From Amycolatopsis sp. 195334CR (GTDB lineage: Bacteria; Actinomycetota; Actinomycetes; Mycobacteriales; Pseudonocardiaceae), in the NCBI RefSeq assembly GCF_017309385.1, contig NZ_JAFJMJ010000002.1, forward strand, positions 2,604,001 to 2,668,000: 64,000 bases of DNA, written 5' to 3'. The translations under genes were made by a program, and so were the position numbers. Below the pieces are notes generated by a model that did no database searches, was not told the origin of the DNA, and saw nothing but the letters and a program-made list of their open reading frames with translations. Positions 26,750-37,472 of the stretch are shown here, piece by piece (the stretch's first letter is position 1; each line of letters opens with the position of its first letter).

Positions 26750-27747
26750 GGGGAAATCACAGCACTGCCCGCTTCGGCGTCGCAACCTGCCCCGCGGGTG
26801 AGCCTGGCGGAGATCTCCCGGAGGTGGGTGAGGAGCTCGGGTGGGCCGTGCGCTTCGAACTCGCAGCCGAGCATGATCAGCCGCGCGGCCAGCCATTCCA
26901 GGGTGTCGCCGTAGCCGTGCAGGCGGCAGCTGTGCTCGTCGATGGCTTCGAGGTGGTCACCGGCGTCGCCGAGGCGGGCGCGGGCCTGCTCGATCGGCAG
27001 GTGCAGGGTGGCTTCGGCTTCGTAGGTGGGCACGAGCGAGTACATCTTGCTGGTCAGGTAGGTGGCCGCGTCCTCGGCGGGCAGTTCGCGGGCCTGCGCG
27101 CGGGCGCCGGTGGCGAACGGCTCGCTGATGCGGTCGGCGCGGTAGATCCGCCAGCCGTCGCGGTCGAGGTCGTAGGCGACCAGGTACCAGCGGCGCCCGG
27201 CGGAGACCAGCCGGTGTGGTTCGGTGTGGCGCTTGCCGTCGGTGCCCTCGTTGGTGACGTAGGCGAAGCGCAGCCGTTCGCGGTTGGCGATGGCGGCGGC
27301 GATCGTGGTCAGGACCGCGGGATCGACGGTCTGGGTGCCCGGGGCCAGTGCGGGCACGGTGGCGCCGCTGAGCGCGCCGACGCGGTAGCGCAGCCGCGAG
27401 GGCAGCACCTGTTCGAGCTTGGTCAGCGCGCGCACGGACGCCTCTTCGATCCCGGCGATCGCGTTGCCCGCCGCGGTGCGCAGGCCCAGCGCGATGGCGA
27501 CGGCCTCCTCGTCGTCGAGCAGCAGTGGCGGGAGGGCGGCGCCGGCGACGAGCCGGTAGCCGCCTTCGGCGCCCATGCTGGCCTCGACCGGGTAGCCGAG
27601 GTCGCGCAGCCGGTCGACGTCGCGGCGGATGGTGCGCGGGCTGACGCCGAGGCGTTCGGCCAGCTCGCTGCCCGGCCACTCCCGCGGGGTTTGCAGCAGG
27701 GACAGCAGGCTGAGCAGCCGAGCGGTGGCAGGCTTCGCGTCGGTCAT
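26746..27747 (-). CDS. WYL-domain (YafY-type) transcriptional regulator
   Basis: Regulator of 333 residues. The HTH_11 domain reads LLSLLQTPREWPGSELAERL and VSPRTIRRDVDRLRDLGYPV, followed by a WYL domain (HRLVSAGRRWYLVAYDLDRD) and a C-terminal WCX region. WYL domains sense nucleic-acid or nucleotide ligands in several systems. CAGGCT on this strand stands 7 nt before ATG, suggesting a leaderless mRNA. It closely resembles the WYL gene at 44.5-45.4 kb. Coupled to the ECF42 gene downstream, and separated from the UvrA-like gene upstream by a large hairpin. Confidence 0.93.
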   Translation of the reverse strand: MTDAKPATARLLSLLSLLQTPREWPGSELAERLGVSPRTIRRDVDRLRDLGYPVEASMGAEGGYRLVAGAALPPLLLDDEEAVAIALGLRTAAGNAIAGIEEASVRALTKLEQVLPSRLRYRVGALSGATVPALAPGTQTVDPAVLTTIAAAIANRERLRFAYVTNEGTDGKRHTEPHRLVSAGRRWYLVAYDLDRDGWRIYRADRISEPFATGARAQARELPAEDAATYLTSKMYSLVPTYEAEATLHLPIEQARARLGDAGDHLEAIDEHSCRLHGYGDTLEWLAARLIMLGCEFEAHGPPELLTHLREISARLTRGAGCDAEAGSAVISP

Positions 27748-27803
27748 GACGTTCAGCCTGCCACCCCTCTAGGACCACACCTGACCTAGATCGGCCAAGT
27801 CAA

Positions 27804-27858
27804 TGCTATGAGTGGGGCATTACTTGCATTCAACGCAAGTAATGCCCCACTCATAGCA
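27804..27858 (-). terminator. Large perfect hairpin, likely terminator of UvrA-like gene
   Basis: Two 24 nt arms, 27804-27827 and 27835-27858, are exact complements around the 7 nt loop ATTCAAC (plus strand). It begins directly after the stop of the UvrA-like gene and precedes the WYL promoter, on the path of minus-strand transcription. No U-run follows, so it would be an atypical intrinsic terminator or an RNA-processing stem of the kind common in actinomycetes. Confidence 0.75.
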
Positions 27859-27859
27859 A

Positions 27860-30117
<2,258 letters not shown>

Positions 30118-30118
<1 letters not shown>

Positions 30119-30954
30119 CAGCGGAACGCTCCGGCGTTGTCGGTGGCCCATTGCTGGAAGGTGGTTCCCGGCTCCCCCATGAGTTCTTCGTAGCCGGGTT
30201 CGGGGATTTGCGGGTGTTCGGTGGCTTCGGCGAACCCGTCGAGCAGCCAGTCGGCCACCTCGGCGGGGATGCCGTAGTCGAGCCAGACCTGGCGGTGTTC
30301 GGCCCTGGTCAGTTCGTGGAACCGGATCTCGGTGCCCAGCGCGGCGGCGATCGCGGCGACCTGGCCCGCCTGGGTGATCGACTCCGGTCCGCTGAGGGTG
30401 ATCTTGCGGTGGCTGTGCCCGCTCTCGGTGAGCACCTTGGCCGCGACCTTGGCGATGTCGCGCAGGTCGATCGGGGTCTGCGCGGCGTCGGGGTAGGCCG
30501 AGCTGACCGTGGCACTGGCCCGGATCTCCTCGGCCCAGCCCAGCGTGTTGTTGGCGAAGACCCCCGGCCGCAGGAAGGTCCAGTCGAACCCGGCGGCCTC
30601 CACCGCGCGCTCGACCTTGATGTAGTGGGCTCCGCTGGAGCCCTCGCGTTCCTCTTCGTCGGCGTTGCTGCCCGACAGCGCCACGACGCGGCCCACGCCC
30701 GCCTCGCGCGCCAGCTCGGTGAACTCCCCCACCGTGTCCGGCAGCGGCGCCAGGTACACCGCGTCGACCCCCTTGAGCGCCGCGGGCAGCGTCGCCGGCC
30801 GCCCCAGGTAGCCGGTGACCACGTCCACCCCCTCGGGCAGCGCCGCCTTCTCCGGGTTCACGGTCAGCGCCCGCACCGGCGCCCCCAGTGCCACCAGCTC
30901 GTCGACGACCAGTCGGCCGACGCTGCCGGTGGCGCCCGTGACCAGAATCGTCAC
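30118..30954 (-). CDS. NmrA-like NAD(P)H-binding protein
   Basis: Protein of 278 residues with a Rossmann fold: TILVTGATGSVGRLVVDEL, VDAVYLAPLPDT and VVALSGSNADEEE, then WTFLRPGVFANNT. Relatives include NAD(P)H:quinone reductases of the QOR2 type and redox sensors. The start is GTG 30954, with AAAAGGAG upstream. It is divergent from the TetR gene; two inverted repeats lie in the 75 bp between. The downstream UvrA-like gene is translationally coupled, suggesting a stress or drug response unit. Confidence 0.9.
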
Positions 30955-30971
30955 TGTTCCCCACTCCTTTT

Positions 30972-31009
30972 CGTATGCCGTACGAGAACGACCTAGCGTA
31001 CACCATACG
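30972..31009. promoter_or_regulatory. Paired TetR operators
   Basis: Two inverted repeats, CGTATGCCGTACG (30972-30984) and CGTACACCATACG (30997-31009), share the form CGTA-N5-TACG and have centres 25 bp apart. They lie between the NmrA-like and TetR starts. The second sits just before the TAGGAT hexamer at 31016-31021 that serves the TetR gene, so binding would block that promoter. Confidence 0.7.
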
Positions 31010-31029
31010 GGAATGTAGGATCCAGTGCC

Positions 31030-31812
31030 GTGACGGTTGAACACAGTGGTGGTGGCGATCCGGACCGCAGCCTGCGGCTGCTCTGGCGGGACCGGCACGC
31101 CGAGCCCGAGCCGGCCAGGGGCCGCAAGCCGCGGCTGAGCCTGGAGGCCATCGTGGCCACGGCGATCCGGGTGGCCGACGCCGACGGGCTGGGCGCGGCG
31201 TCGATGCACCGGGTGGCCAAGGAGCTGGGTGCGGGCACGATGACCCTCTACTCCTACGTGCCCGCCAAGGACGAGCTGATCGACCTGATGGTGGACGAGG
31301 CGCTCGGCGAGGACGGCCTGCCCGGGCCCGGCGAGCCGCGGCCGGCGGGCTGGCGCGCGCAAGTCGGGCTGTACTCCGAGCGCACGCGCCAGGCCTACCG
31401 GCGCCACCCCTGGCTGCGGCAGGTGTCGATGACGCGCCCGGCGCTCGGGCCCGCCGTCATCCACCGCCAGGAGTACCTGCTCTCCACGCTCGCCGGGATC
31501 GGGCTGACCCACCGGCAGATGGCCGCGGCCGCGGCGAGCATCGCCACCTTCGTGGAGTCGAACGCCGCGGTCGAGGCCGACACCGCGTACCTGGAGCGGG
31601 TCACCGGGCAGAGCACCGACACCTGGTGGCACCAGCGGCAGGTGTTCTGGGACGAGTTCTTCGACCAGGCCGCCAACCCGACCATCGTCGAGGTGTGGGA
31701 GCACGACGGGTTCGAGCTCGGCGCCCAGGACGCCGCCGCGGAGGCCTACGACTTCGGCCTCAACCGGCTGCTCGACGGGATCGAGGCACTGGTGGCCCGT
31801 CAGCTGCCGTAG
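31030..31812 (+). CDS. TetR-family regulator with TetR_C_1-type domain
   Basis: Repressor of 260 residues. After a charged N-terminal extension, the HTH spans about 38-85 (LSLEAIVATAIRVADADGLG, SMHRVAKELGAGTMTLYSYV), and the long helical C-terminal domain is of the TetR class-C type that binds hydrophobic drugs. GTG 31030 lies 8 nt after TAGGAT, so the mRNA may be leaderless. It probably represses itself and the NmrA/UvrA-like operon through the paired repeats upstream. The 3' end overlaps the flavin reductase gene by 13 bp. Confidence 0.92.
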   Translation: MTVEHSGGGDPDRSLRLLWRDRHAEPEPARGRKPRLSLEAIVATAIRVADADGLGAASMHRVAKELGAGTMTLYSYVPAKDELIDLMVDEALGEDGLPGPGEPRPAGWRAQVGLYSERTRQAYRRHPWLRQVSMTRPALGPAVIHRQEYLLSTLAGIGLTHRQMAAAAASIATFVESNAAVEADTAYLERVTGQSTDTWWHQRQVFWDEFFDQAANPTIVEVWEHDGFELGAQDAAAEAYDFGLNRLLDGIEALVARQLP

Positions 31813-32336
31813 GCGTGCGTGGCGCGGGCGGTGCGCAGGGCCCGCGCCCACCACACCAGCTGGCCGAGCAGGACCGCGGCGGCCTCGTCGACCGACTTGG
31901 CGTCCTTGGGTTCGCCGTCGGGGGTGAACTGCCCGGCGGCGCCGTGGAAGCTGACCGTCTCGCGCACGGTGACCGCGTGCAGTTCGGCCAGGACCACACG
32001 CAGGGCCTCGACCGCGCGCAGGCCGCCGGAGAGCCCGCCGTAGCTGACGAACGCGACCGGTTTGCCCCGCAGTTCGCCGCCGACGGAGTCCAGCGCGATC
32101 TTCAGCGGTCCGGGGAAGCTGTGGTTGTACTCGGGGGTGATCACCACGACCCCGTCGGCGGCGGCGAGCCGCCGGGACAGTTCCTCGCCGGGGTACGGGA
32201 TCTTCGCGAGGTCGACCGGGTCCACCGCGAGCTCGGGGTGGAGCGCGGCCCGTGCGGTGAACCAGTTCGCCACCACCGGCGCGAACCGTCCTTCCCGGAC
32301 ACTCGCGGTGAGCACGGCGATCTTGAGCTGGGACAT
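31800..32336 (-). CDS. NADPH-dependent FMN reductase family protein
   Basis: Flavodoxin-fold oxidoreductase of 178 residues. It starts LKIAVLTASVREGRFAPVV, the FMN-phosphate loop, and contains VVVITPEYNHSFPGPLKIAL and VAFVSYGGLSGGLRAVE, which line the flavin site. Enzymes of this family reduce FMN, quinones or azo compounds. It lies 16 bp downstream of the MFS gene on the same strand and is probably co-transcribed with it. Confidence 0.92.
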   Translation of the reverse strand: MSQLKIAVLTASVREGRFAPVVANWFTARAALHPELAVDPVDLAKIPYPGEELSRRLAAADGVVVITPEYNHSFPGPLKIALDSVGGELRGKPVAFVSYGGLSGGLRAVEALRVVLAELHAVTVRETVSFHGAAGQFTPDGEPKDAKSVDEAAAVLLGQLVWWARALRTARATHAYGS

Positions 32337-32352
32337 GGCAGAACCCTTCTGG

Positions 32353-33906
32353 TTACGGGGAAACGCGGGTGTCTTCGGCGGGGGCGTCCGGCCGGACGTG
32401 GCGGAGCAGGACCACCGCGAGCACGGCCAGCCCGGCGGTGATCGCGGCGCTGATCCAGGAGTTGACGTGGAAGCCGTCGGTGAACGCGGACCTGGCCGCG
32501 GTGAGCAGTTGCTCGGCGGTGCCGGCGGGGAGTTCGGCGGCGATGGTGACCGCGCCGCCGAGCGTGTCGTGCGCGACGGTGGCCAGTTCGGGCGGGATGC
32601 CGGCGGGTGTGCCCTCGGTGACGCCGATCCGATAGACGGCGGTGCCGATGCTGCCGAGGATCGCGATGCCCAGTGCCATGCCGAGTTCGCTGCCGGTCTC
32701 CGACAGCGCGGACGCGGCGCCGGTGCGCTCGGGTGGCGCGGAGGCCATGATGAAGTCGGTGGTCACGGTCATCGCCGGGCCGAAACCGAAGGACAGCAAC
32801 GCGAATCCGGTGACCACCGCGCCGATGCCCGATCCGGGTTCGGTGAAGGTGAGCAGGACGAACCCGGCCACGGCCAGCACCATGCCGCCACCGAGCACGT
32901 AGGGCGCGCGGACCCGGCGGACGATGGCCGGGGCGAGCATGGTCCCGGCGACACCGGCCACTGTGGACGGAACGGTCCACAGCCCGGCTTCCAGCGGGGA
33001 CAGCCCGAGCACCAGCTGGAGGTACTGGGCGACGAAGAAGAAGCCGCCCGCGACGCCGAACACGGCCAGCGTCTGCACGGTGATCGAGGCGGTGAACCCG
33101 CGGTTGGTGAACAGCCCGAGGTCCAGCAGCGGTTCGCGCAGCGTGCGCTGGCGCCGGACGAAGGTGTAGAGGACCAGCAGCCCACCGGCGAACGCGGCGG
33201 CGGCGAGCCAGCCGAACCCGGCCTCGGCGAACTTCTTGAGCCCGTAGACGGTGGCGAGCATGCCGATCAGCGACAGCGCGACGCTGAGCGGGTCCACCCC
33301 GCTGGCCCCGTCGTTGCGGCTTTCCGGCAGCAGGACGGGCCCGACCACCAGCAGGAGCAGCATCACCGGAACGCCGAGCAGGAACACCGAGCCCCACCAG
33401 AAGTTCTCCAGCAGCACGGCGCCGAGCAGCGGGCCGAGCGCGCTGCCCGCGGTGAAGCTGGTCATCCACACCGAAATGGCCACGGTGCGCTGGGCGGGGT
33501 CGTGGAAGAGGTTGCGGATCAGCGACATGGTCGAGGGCATCAGCGTCGCGCCGGCGATGCCGAGCGCCGCGCGCGCCGCGATCAGCATCTCCGCGCTGGT
33601 GGAGAAGGCGGCCACGGCGGAGGCCACGCCGAACGCGGCCCCGCCGATCAGCAGCAGGCGGCGCCTGCCGATCTTGTCCCCCAGCGTGCCCATGGTGATC
33701 AGGAAGCCGGCGATCAGGAAGCCGTAGATGTCGTTGATCCACAGCAGCTGGGTGCCGGTCGGTTTGAGGTCCGCGCTCAGCGCCGGGACGGCCAGTCCCA
33801 GCACGTTCATGTCCAGCGCGATCAGCAGGGTGGGCAGGGCGAGCGCGGCCAGTCCCAGCCACTCCCGCCTGCCCGCCTTGGGTGGTGCGTGCTCGTGTGC
33901 GGTCAT
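32353..33906 (-). CDS. MFS multidrug efflux transporter (DHA2-like, 14 helices)
   Basis: Proton-driven exporter of 517 residues. The first helix LPTLLIALDMNVLGLAVPAL carries the D1-type motif of 14-helix drug exporters, and TMGTLGDKIGRRRLLLIGGA is motif A between helices 2 and 3. Helix-rich sequence continues to a final helix near the C-terminus (ITAGLAVLAVVLL). Substrate unknown. It follows the WYL gene by 34 bp and precedes the flavin reductase. The 34 bp gap is AT-rich, with TTGACT overlapping the WYL stop, so the transporter may have its own promoter. Confidence 0.93.
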   Translation of the reverse strand: MTAHEHAPPKAGRREWLGLAALALPTLLIALDMNVLGLAVPALSADLKPTGTQLLWINDIYGFLIAGFLITMGTLGDKIGRRRLLLIGGAAFGVASAVAAFSTSAEMLIAARAALGIAGATLMPSTMSLIRNLFHDPAQRTVAISVWMTSFTAGSALGPLLGAVLLENFWWGSVFLLGVPVMLLLLVVGPVLLPESRNDGASGVDPLSVALSLIGMLATVYGLKKFAEAGFGWLAAAAFAGGLLVLYTFVRRQRTLREPLLDLGLFTNRGFTASITVQTLAVFGVAGGFFFVAQYLQLVLGLSPLEAGLWTVPSTVAGVAGTMLAPAIVRRVRAPYVLGGGMVLAVAGFVLLTFTEPGSGIGAVVTGFALLSFGFGPAMTVTTDFIMASAPPERTGAASALSETGSELGMALGIAILGSIGTAVYRIGVTEGTPAGIPPELATVAHDTLGGAVTIAAELPAGTAEQLLTAARSAFTDGFHVNSWISAAITAGLAVLAVVLLRHVRPDAPAEDTRVSP

Positions 33907-33940
33907 GCGGCCGACGGTAAAACCTAAACCATAGTCGAAG

Positions 33941-34909
33941 TCAACTTTTGTCCGGTTCGGCCAGCGCGGCGGTGCAGCGGGCGGCGAGTTCGGCCACGGC
34001 GGCACGCAGTTCGGGGCCGCCCTCGACGCGGAACGGGAAGGGCGCGGTGGATAGCCATTCCTGCGCGTACATGGCCGGATTCCGGGTGCTGCCCACGAGT
34101 ACGCAGCCGGTGGCGGCCGGTTCGAGCCTGCCCATCGGCGGGCGCGCCCAGGCGCGGACCCGCTCGATCGGCGCGTCGAAGGTGACGCGGGTGGTGAACC
34201 GCCAGCCGGTGCCCAGGTGTTCTTCCAGCACGGCCACCGGGTCCAGATCCTCGGGTGGGGTGAAGGTGTGGCGGGTGCGTTCGGCCGCGCGCACGCGGTC
34301 GATGCGGTAGGTGCGGGTCGCCGCCGCGCGGTGGGAGTGGCACAGCAGGTACCAGCGCCCGTGCCGGGCGACCACCGCCCACGGGTCCACTTCGGACACC
34401 CACGGTTCGCCGCGCTCGCCGCGGTAGGTGAGCACCACGCGGACGCGGTCGGCCACGGCGCCGACGAGCGTGCTGGTGAGCAGCGGGTCGGGACTGGTGG
34501 CGTAGCGGTCGGGCGCGGCGGCGGCGTGTTCGCGCAGGGCCGCCGCTTCCCGGCCGACACCCTCGGGCAGCGCCTGGATGACCTTGCCCAGCGCACCGCC
34601 CACCGGGTCGCCGGGTGACGCGGCGCCCGGCCTGCCGTCGAGCACGGCCATCACCAGGCCGAGCGCTTCGGCTTCGGTGAACACCACCGGCGGCAGCCGG
34701 GTGCGGCGGCCGAGCCGGTACCCGCCGTGCGGGCCGCGCACCGACTCGACCGGGATCCCGGCCTCACGCAGGATCTCCACGTACCGGCGGGTCGCGCGTG
34801 GTGTCACGCCCAGCCGTGAGGCCAGTTCGGCGGCGGGGACCACCGCGCGGGACTGCAGGACCTCCAGCGCGCGCAGCACCCGGGCGGTGGGACTCGGTTC
34901 GGCGGACAC
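33941..34909 (-). CDS. WYL-domain transcriptional regulator
   Basis: Regulator of 322 residues. An N-terminal helix-turn-helix (VVPAAELASRLGVTPRATRR, YVEILREAGIPVESV) leads to a WYL domain (DPWAVVARHGRWYLLCHSHR) and a C-terminal WCX domain. It is only distantly similar to the other two WYL proteins in the window. The GTG start lies 54 bp from the divergent alpha/beta hydrolase, and the MFS exporter follows downstream, so either could be its target. Confidence 0.92.
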   Translation of the reverse strand: MSAEPSPTARVLRALEVLQSRAVVPAAELASRLGVTPRATRRYVEILREAGIPVESVRGPHGGYRLGRRTRLPPVVFTEAEALGLVMAVLDGRPGAASPGDPVGGALGKVIQALPEGVGREAAALREHAAAAPDRYATSPDPLLTSTLVGAVADRVRVVLTYRGERGEPWVSEVDPWAVVARHGRWYLLCHSHRAAATRTYRIDRVRAAERTRHTFTPPEDLDPVAVLEEHLGTGWRFTTRVTFDAPIERVRAWARPPMGRLEPAATGCVLVGSTRNPAMYAQEWLSTAPFPFRVEGGPELRAAVAELAARCTAALAEPDKS

Positions 34910-34963
34910 GTCCGGAGAGTAGAGGAAGCAGAACGTCCGCTACTGGGTTTAGCGTGACCGGTC

Positions 34964-35620
34964 ATGGAGATCTTGCTCATTCCCGGCCTGTGGCTGGACG
35001 GTTCGGCCTGGGACGACGTGCTGCCCGAACTCACCGCCCGCGGGCACCACCCGGTGCCGCTCACCCTGCCCGGCGACACCCTGGACGACCACCTCGACGC
35101 GGTACTGGCCGCGCTCACCGGTCCCGCGCTGGTGGTGGGGCATTCGGCGGCGAGCACGCTGGCCTGGCTGGCCGCGGACGCCCGGCCCGACCTGGTGGCC
35201 GGGGCCGTGTTCGTCGGCGGTTTCCCCGCGCACGACGGCCGGGCTTACGCCGATTTCTTCCCGGTGGCCGACGGGGTGGTGCCGTTCCCCGGCTGGGAAC
35301 CGTTCGACGGCCCCGATTCCGCCGACCTGGACCAGGCCGCCAGGGACCGGTTCACCGCGGCGGCGATCCCGGTGCCCGCCGGGGTCACCGGGGGCGTGGT
35401 GCGCCTGCGCGACGAGCGCCGGTTCGACGTGCCGGTGACCGTGGTGTGCCCGGAGTTCAGCCCCGACGAGGCCCGGGAGTGGATCGCCGCCGGGGACGTG
35501 CCCGAACTGGCCAAGGCGAAGAACGTGCGCTTCGCCGACCTCGATTCCGGGCACTGGCCGATGTTCACCAGGCCCGCCGAACTCGCCGCCCTGCTGGCCG
35601 AGGCCGCTCACCCCGCCTGA
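34964..35620 (+). CDS. Alpha/beta hydrolase
   Basis: Short hydrolase of 218 residues. It begins MEILLIPGLWLDGSAWDDVL, has the nucleophile elbow VVGHSAASTLAWLA and a likely catalytic His in DLDSGHWPMFTRP. The cap is short, resembling EstA/salicylate-esterase-type proteins. TAGCGT at 34951-34956 stands 7 nt before ATG. Divergent from the WYL regulator and probably under its control. Substrate unknown. Confidence 0.9.
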   Translation: MEILLIPGLWLDGSAWDDVLPELTARGHHPVPLTLPGDTLDDHLDAVLAALTGPALVVGHSAASTLAWLAADARPDLVAGAVFVGGFPAHDGRAYADFFPVADGVVPFPGWEPFDGPDSADLDQAARDRFTAAAIPVPAGVTGGVVRLRDERRFDVPVTVVCPEFSPDEAREWIAAGDVPELAKAKNVRFADLDSGHWPMFTRPAELAALLAEAAHPA

Positions 35621-35781
35621 GCCCCGCCGGTCGCGCCGACCAGGCGCCCGTCGAGGCGGACCAGCCAGGTGCCGCAGACGCACCGGCGGTAGCAGAGCGT
35701 TCCCTCCCCGGTGCGGTGCCGGGAATCGGGGGTGGTCTCCTCGGCGGGCCAGCCGCAGCGAGGACAGCGTTCGACGTTCAT
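35608..35781 (-). CDS. Small zinc-ribbon-like protein
   Basis: Protein of 57 residues, MNVERCPRCGWPAEETTPDS then GEGTLCYRRCVCGTWLVRLD. The paired CPRC and CYRRCVC motifs should bind one zinc ion. No known family is recognised. ATG 35781 is preferred over an upstream GTG that would enter the neighbouring gene's promoter. Its start is only 25 bp from the divergent CGNR gene, and its end overlaps the hydrolase 3' end by 13 bp. Such proteins are often missed by gene finders. Confidence 0.65.
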   Translation of the reverse strand: MNVERCPRCGWPAEETTPDSRHRTGEGTLCYRRCVCGTWLVRLDGRLVGATGGAQAG

Positions 35782-35806
35782 GGCGTCAGCGTGCTGTAAT
35801 GGTTCA

Positions 35807-36325
35807 GTGCACTTCAACCCTTACGGCGGTTCCGCGGCCCAGGTGGCCGCCGGACTGGTCAACCTGGGCCACGCCCCGGCCGGGGAACTGGTGGCGATGA
35901 TGCGCGCGTGCGGGATGACCCTGCGGCGGCTGACCGCGGCCGAGGCGGCCGCCGTCTCGGACTGGGGCGACCGGCTGCGCCCGATCTTCTCCGAGTCCGA
36001 TGTGGACAAACGGGTGGACCTGGTGAACGAGTTGCTCGCGGATTCCGCGTGCCGCCCGTTCATCTCCCGTCACGACGGGCTGGCCGCGCACCTGCACTAC
36101 GCGAGCGAGGAATCCGGTGCGCTGAGGCGGTTGCAGGCCTACACCGCCGGCGGGCTGGCGCACCTGGTGTGCGAGGAACCCGAGCGACTGGGCACCTGCG
36201 CCCGGGAGGGTTGCGACGTCGTCTACGTCGACACCTCCCGCAACGGGCGGCGCCGCTTCTGCACCACCCGCTGCGCCACCCGGGTCTACGTCGCCGACCA
36301 CCGCGATCGGCTGCGTGCCGGATGA
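35807..36325 (+). CDS. CGNR zinc-finger (ABATE-domain) regulator
   Basis: Putative transcription factor of 172 residues. The N-terminal ABATE domain starts MHFNPYGGSAAQVAAGLVNL, and the C-terminal zinc finger is CAREGCDVVYVDTSRNGRRR followed by FCTTRCATRV, matching the CGNR family. These proteins are thought to act as stress-related regulators. TGTAAT at 35795-35800 is 6 nt before GTG, consistent with a leaderless mRNA. The stop overlaps the next gene's ATG by four bases. Confidence 0.92.
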   Translation: MHFNPYGGSAAQVAAGLVNLGHAPAGELVAMMRACGMTLRRLTAAEAAAVSDWGDRLRPIFSESDVDKRVDLVNELLADSACRPFISRHDGLAAHLHYASEESGALRRLQAYTAGGLAHLVCEEPERLGTCAREGCDVVYVDTSRNGRRRFCTTRCATRVYVADHRDRLRAG

Positions 36326-36918
36326 ACCTCCTCGATCACGTCCTTTGGGGAGTCCGCGACCTGGGCGCGGCCACCGACCGGCTGCGCCACGAATGGGGCC
36401 TGGGCACCGTGCCCGGCGGTTCACCGGCGCCCGGGGTCACCAACGCGGTGGTTCCGCTGGCGCCGCCGGTCTACCTAGAACTCGTGGCCGCCACCGACCC
36501 CGGTGCCGGGGAGGCCGCCGCGGGCCTGGCGGCCGCGACCGCGCTGGGCGATCGGCTGTTCACCTGGGCGATCGAGCCGGACGATCTCGACGCCGAGTCC
36601 GCCAGGCTCGGCCTCGAACCGTCGAGCGGCGGCGGGGACACCGGGCGCTGGCGGTTGCTCGGCGAGGTCGAGCCGGAGCGGCCGTTCTTCATCGAATACG
36701 ACGTCGCCCGCGCCGATCGCCTCGACGGCTGGCAGCGCGCCTACGCCCGGGCGGCCCACGACTGCGCCCCCGGTGAGGTGACCTTCCTGGAGGTCGCCGG
36801 TGACGGGCTGTCGCGGTGGACCGGTGAGGTCGACGTGCCGCTGCGCCTGAGCGACGGCCCGCCACGCCTGGCCGCGATGGGGATCGCCACCGCCCGGGGC
36901 GAGATCATCCTGCGGTGA
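36322..36918 (+). CDS. VOC-family glyoxalase-like protein
   Basis: Protein of 198 residues of the glyoxalase_3 (PF13468) type. It opens MNLLDHVLWGVRDLGAATDR and has APPVYLELVAATD and PERPFFIEYDV, the two strands that normally carry metal ligands. The enzyme's substrate is unknown. It is coupled to the CGNR gene by an ATGA overlap, so the regulator and enzyme are made together. The 3' end overlaps the convergent membrane-protein gene by 14 bp. Confidence 0.88.
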   Translation: MNLLDHVLWGVRDLGAATDRLRHEWGLGTVPGGSPAPGVTNAVVPLAPPVYLELVAATDPGAGEAAAGLAAATALGDRLFTWAIEPDDLDAESARLGLEPSSGGGDTGRWRLLGEVEPERPFFIEYDVARADRLDGWQRAYARAAHDCAPGEVTFLEVAGDGLSRWTGEVDVPLRLSDGPPRLAAMGIATARGEIILR

Positions 36919-37450
36919 CGCGGCCGAGCCGGATCGCCGAGACGAGGAAGAACACCCCGCCGAGGGTGGCGTAGCCGGCCAGGTTGACCAGCGAGGCACC
37001 CGGCTGCGCGGCCTGCAGGAAGAAGGACGTTCCGGCGATCGTGGAGATGCCGCCGCTGAGGATCATCGCCCACTGGCCGCCCAGCTTGCGGCGGCTGAGG
37101 CCGACGGCGAGCTGGGTAAGGCCCGCGACCACGGCCCAGATCCCCCACACCCGCAGGACCGCCGGGATACCGGACGCGGACGCGACGGCGAGGCCGGCCG
37201 CGGCCAGCCCGCTCAGCGCGATGTTGACGTACAGGCCGGTGGTGGCGCGGGACGAGCGGACGTCGACGACGGCGGCCGCGACGTCGAACAGCGGGTACAG
37301 CACGAGCAGCGCGATGCTGACCGGCCCGAGCTGGGACGCGGTGGTGAGCAGCAGGCCCGCCCACACGATGGCGAAGCCGAAACGGGCGAAGTACAGGCGT
37401 CGCAGGGCGGGCGCCACGGTGTCGGGGGTGGCGAGGGTACTGGTGCTCAC
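36905..37450 (-). CDS. HdeD/DUF308-like membrane protein
   Basis: Membrane protein of 181 residues with about six helices, for example FGFAIVWAGLLLTTASQL, VSIALLVLYPLFDVAAAVVD and AMILSGGISTIAGTSFFL. It resembles the DUF308/HdeD family, whose function outside acid resistance is unclear. GTG 37450 is chosen because GAGGAG lies 6-7 nt upstream; an earlier in-frame start would add 18 polar residues and cross the operator. It is divergent from a TetR gene and shares with it two operator-like repeats. Confidence 0.82.
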   Translation of the reverse strand: MSTSTLATPDTVAPALRRLYFARFGFAIVWAGLLLTTASQLGPVSIALLVLYPLFDVAAAVVDVRSSRATTGLYVNIALSGLAAAGLAVASASGIPAVLRVWGIWAVVAGLTQLAVGLSRRKLGGQWAMILSGGISTIAGTSFFLQAAQPGASLVNLAGYATLGGVFFLVSAIRLGRVTAG

Positions 37451-37472
37451 GGGGTGCTCCTCAGCAGGTGGG

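Noticed and set aside
27804..27858. Insertion-sequence terminal repeats
   Set aside because: The arms are only 7 nt apart and enclose no gene, so this is a hairpin rather than element ends.
32062..33927. 621-codon open frame on the plus strand
   Set aside because: Opposite the MFS transporter; Gly/Glu/His-rich shadow.
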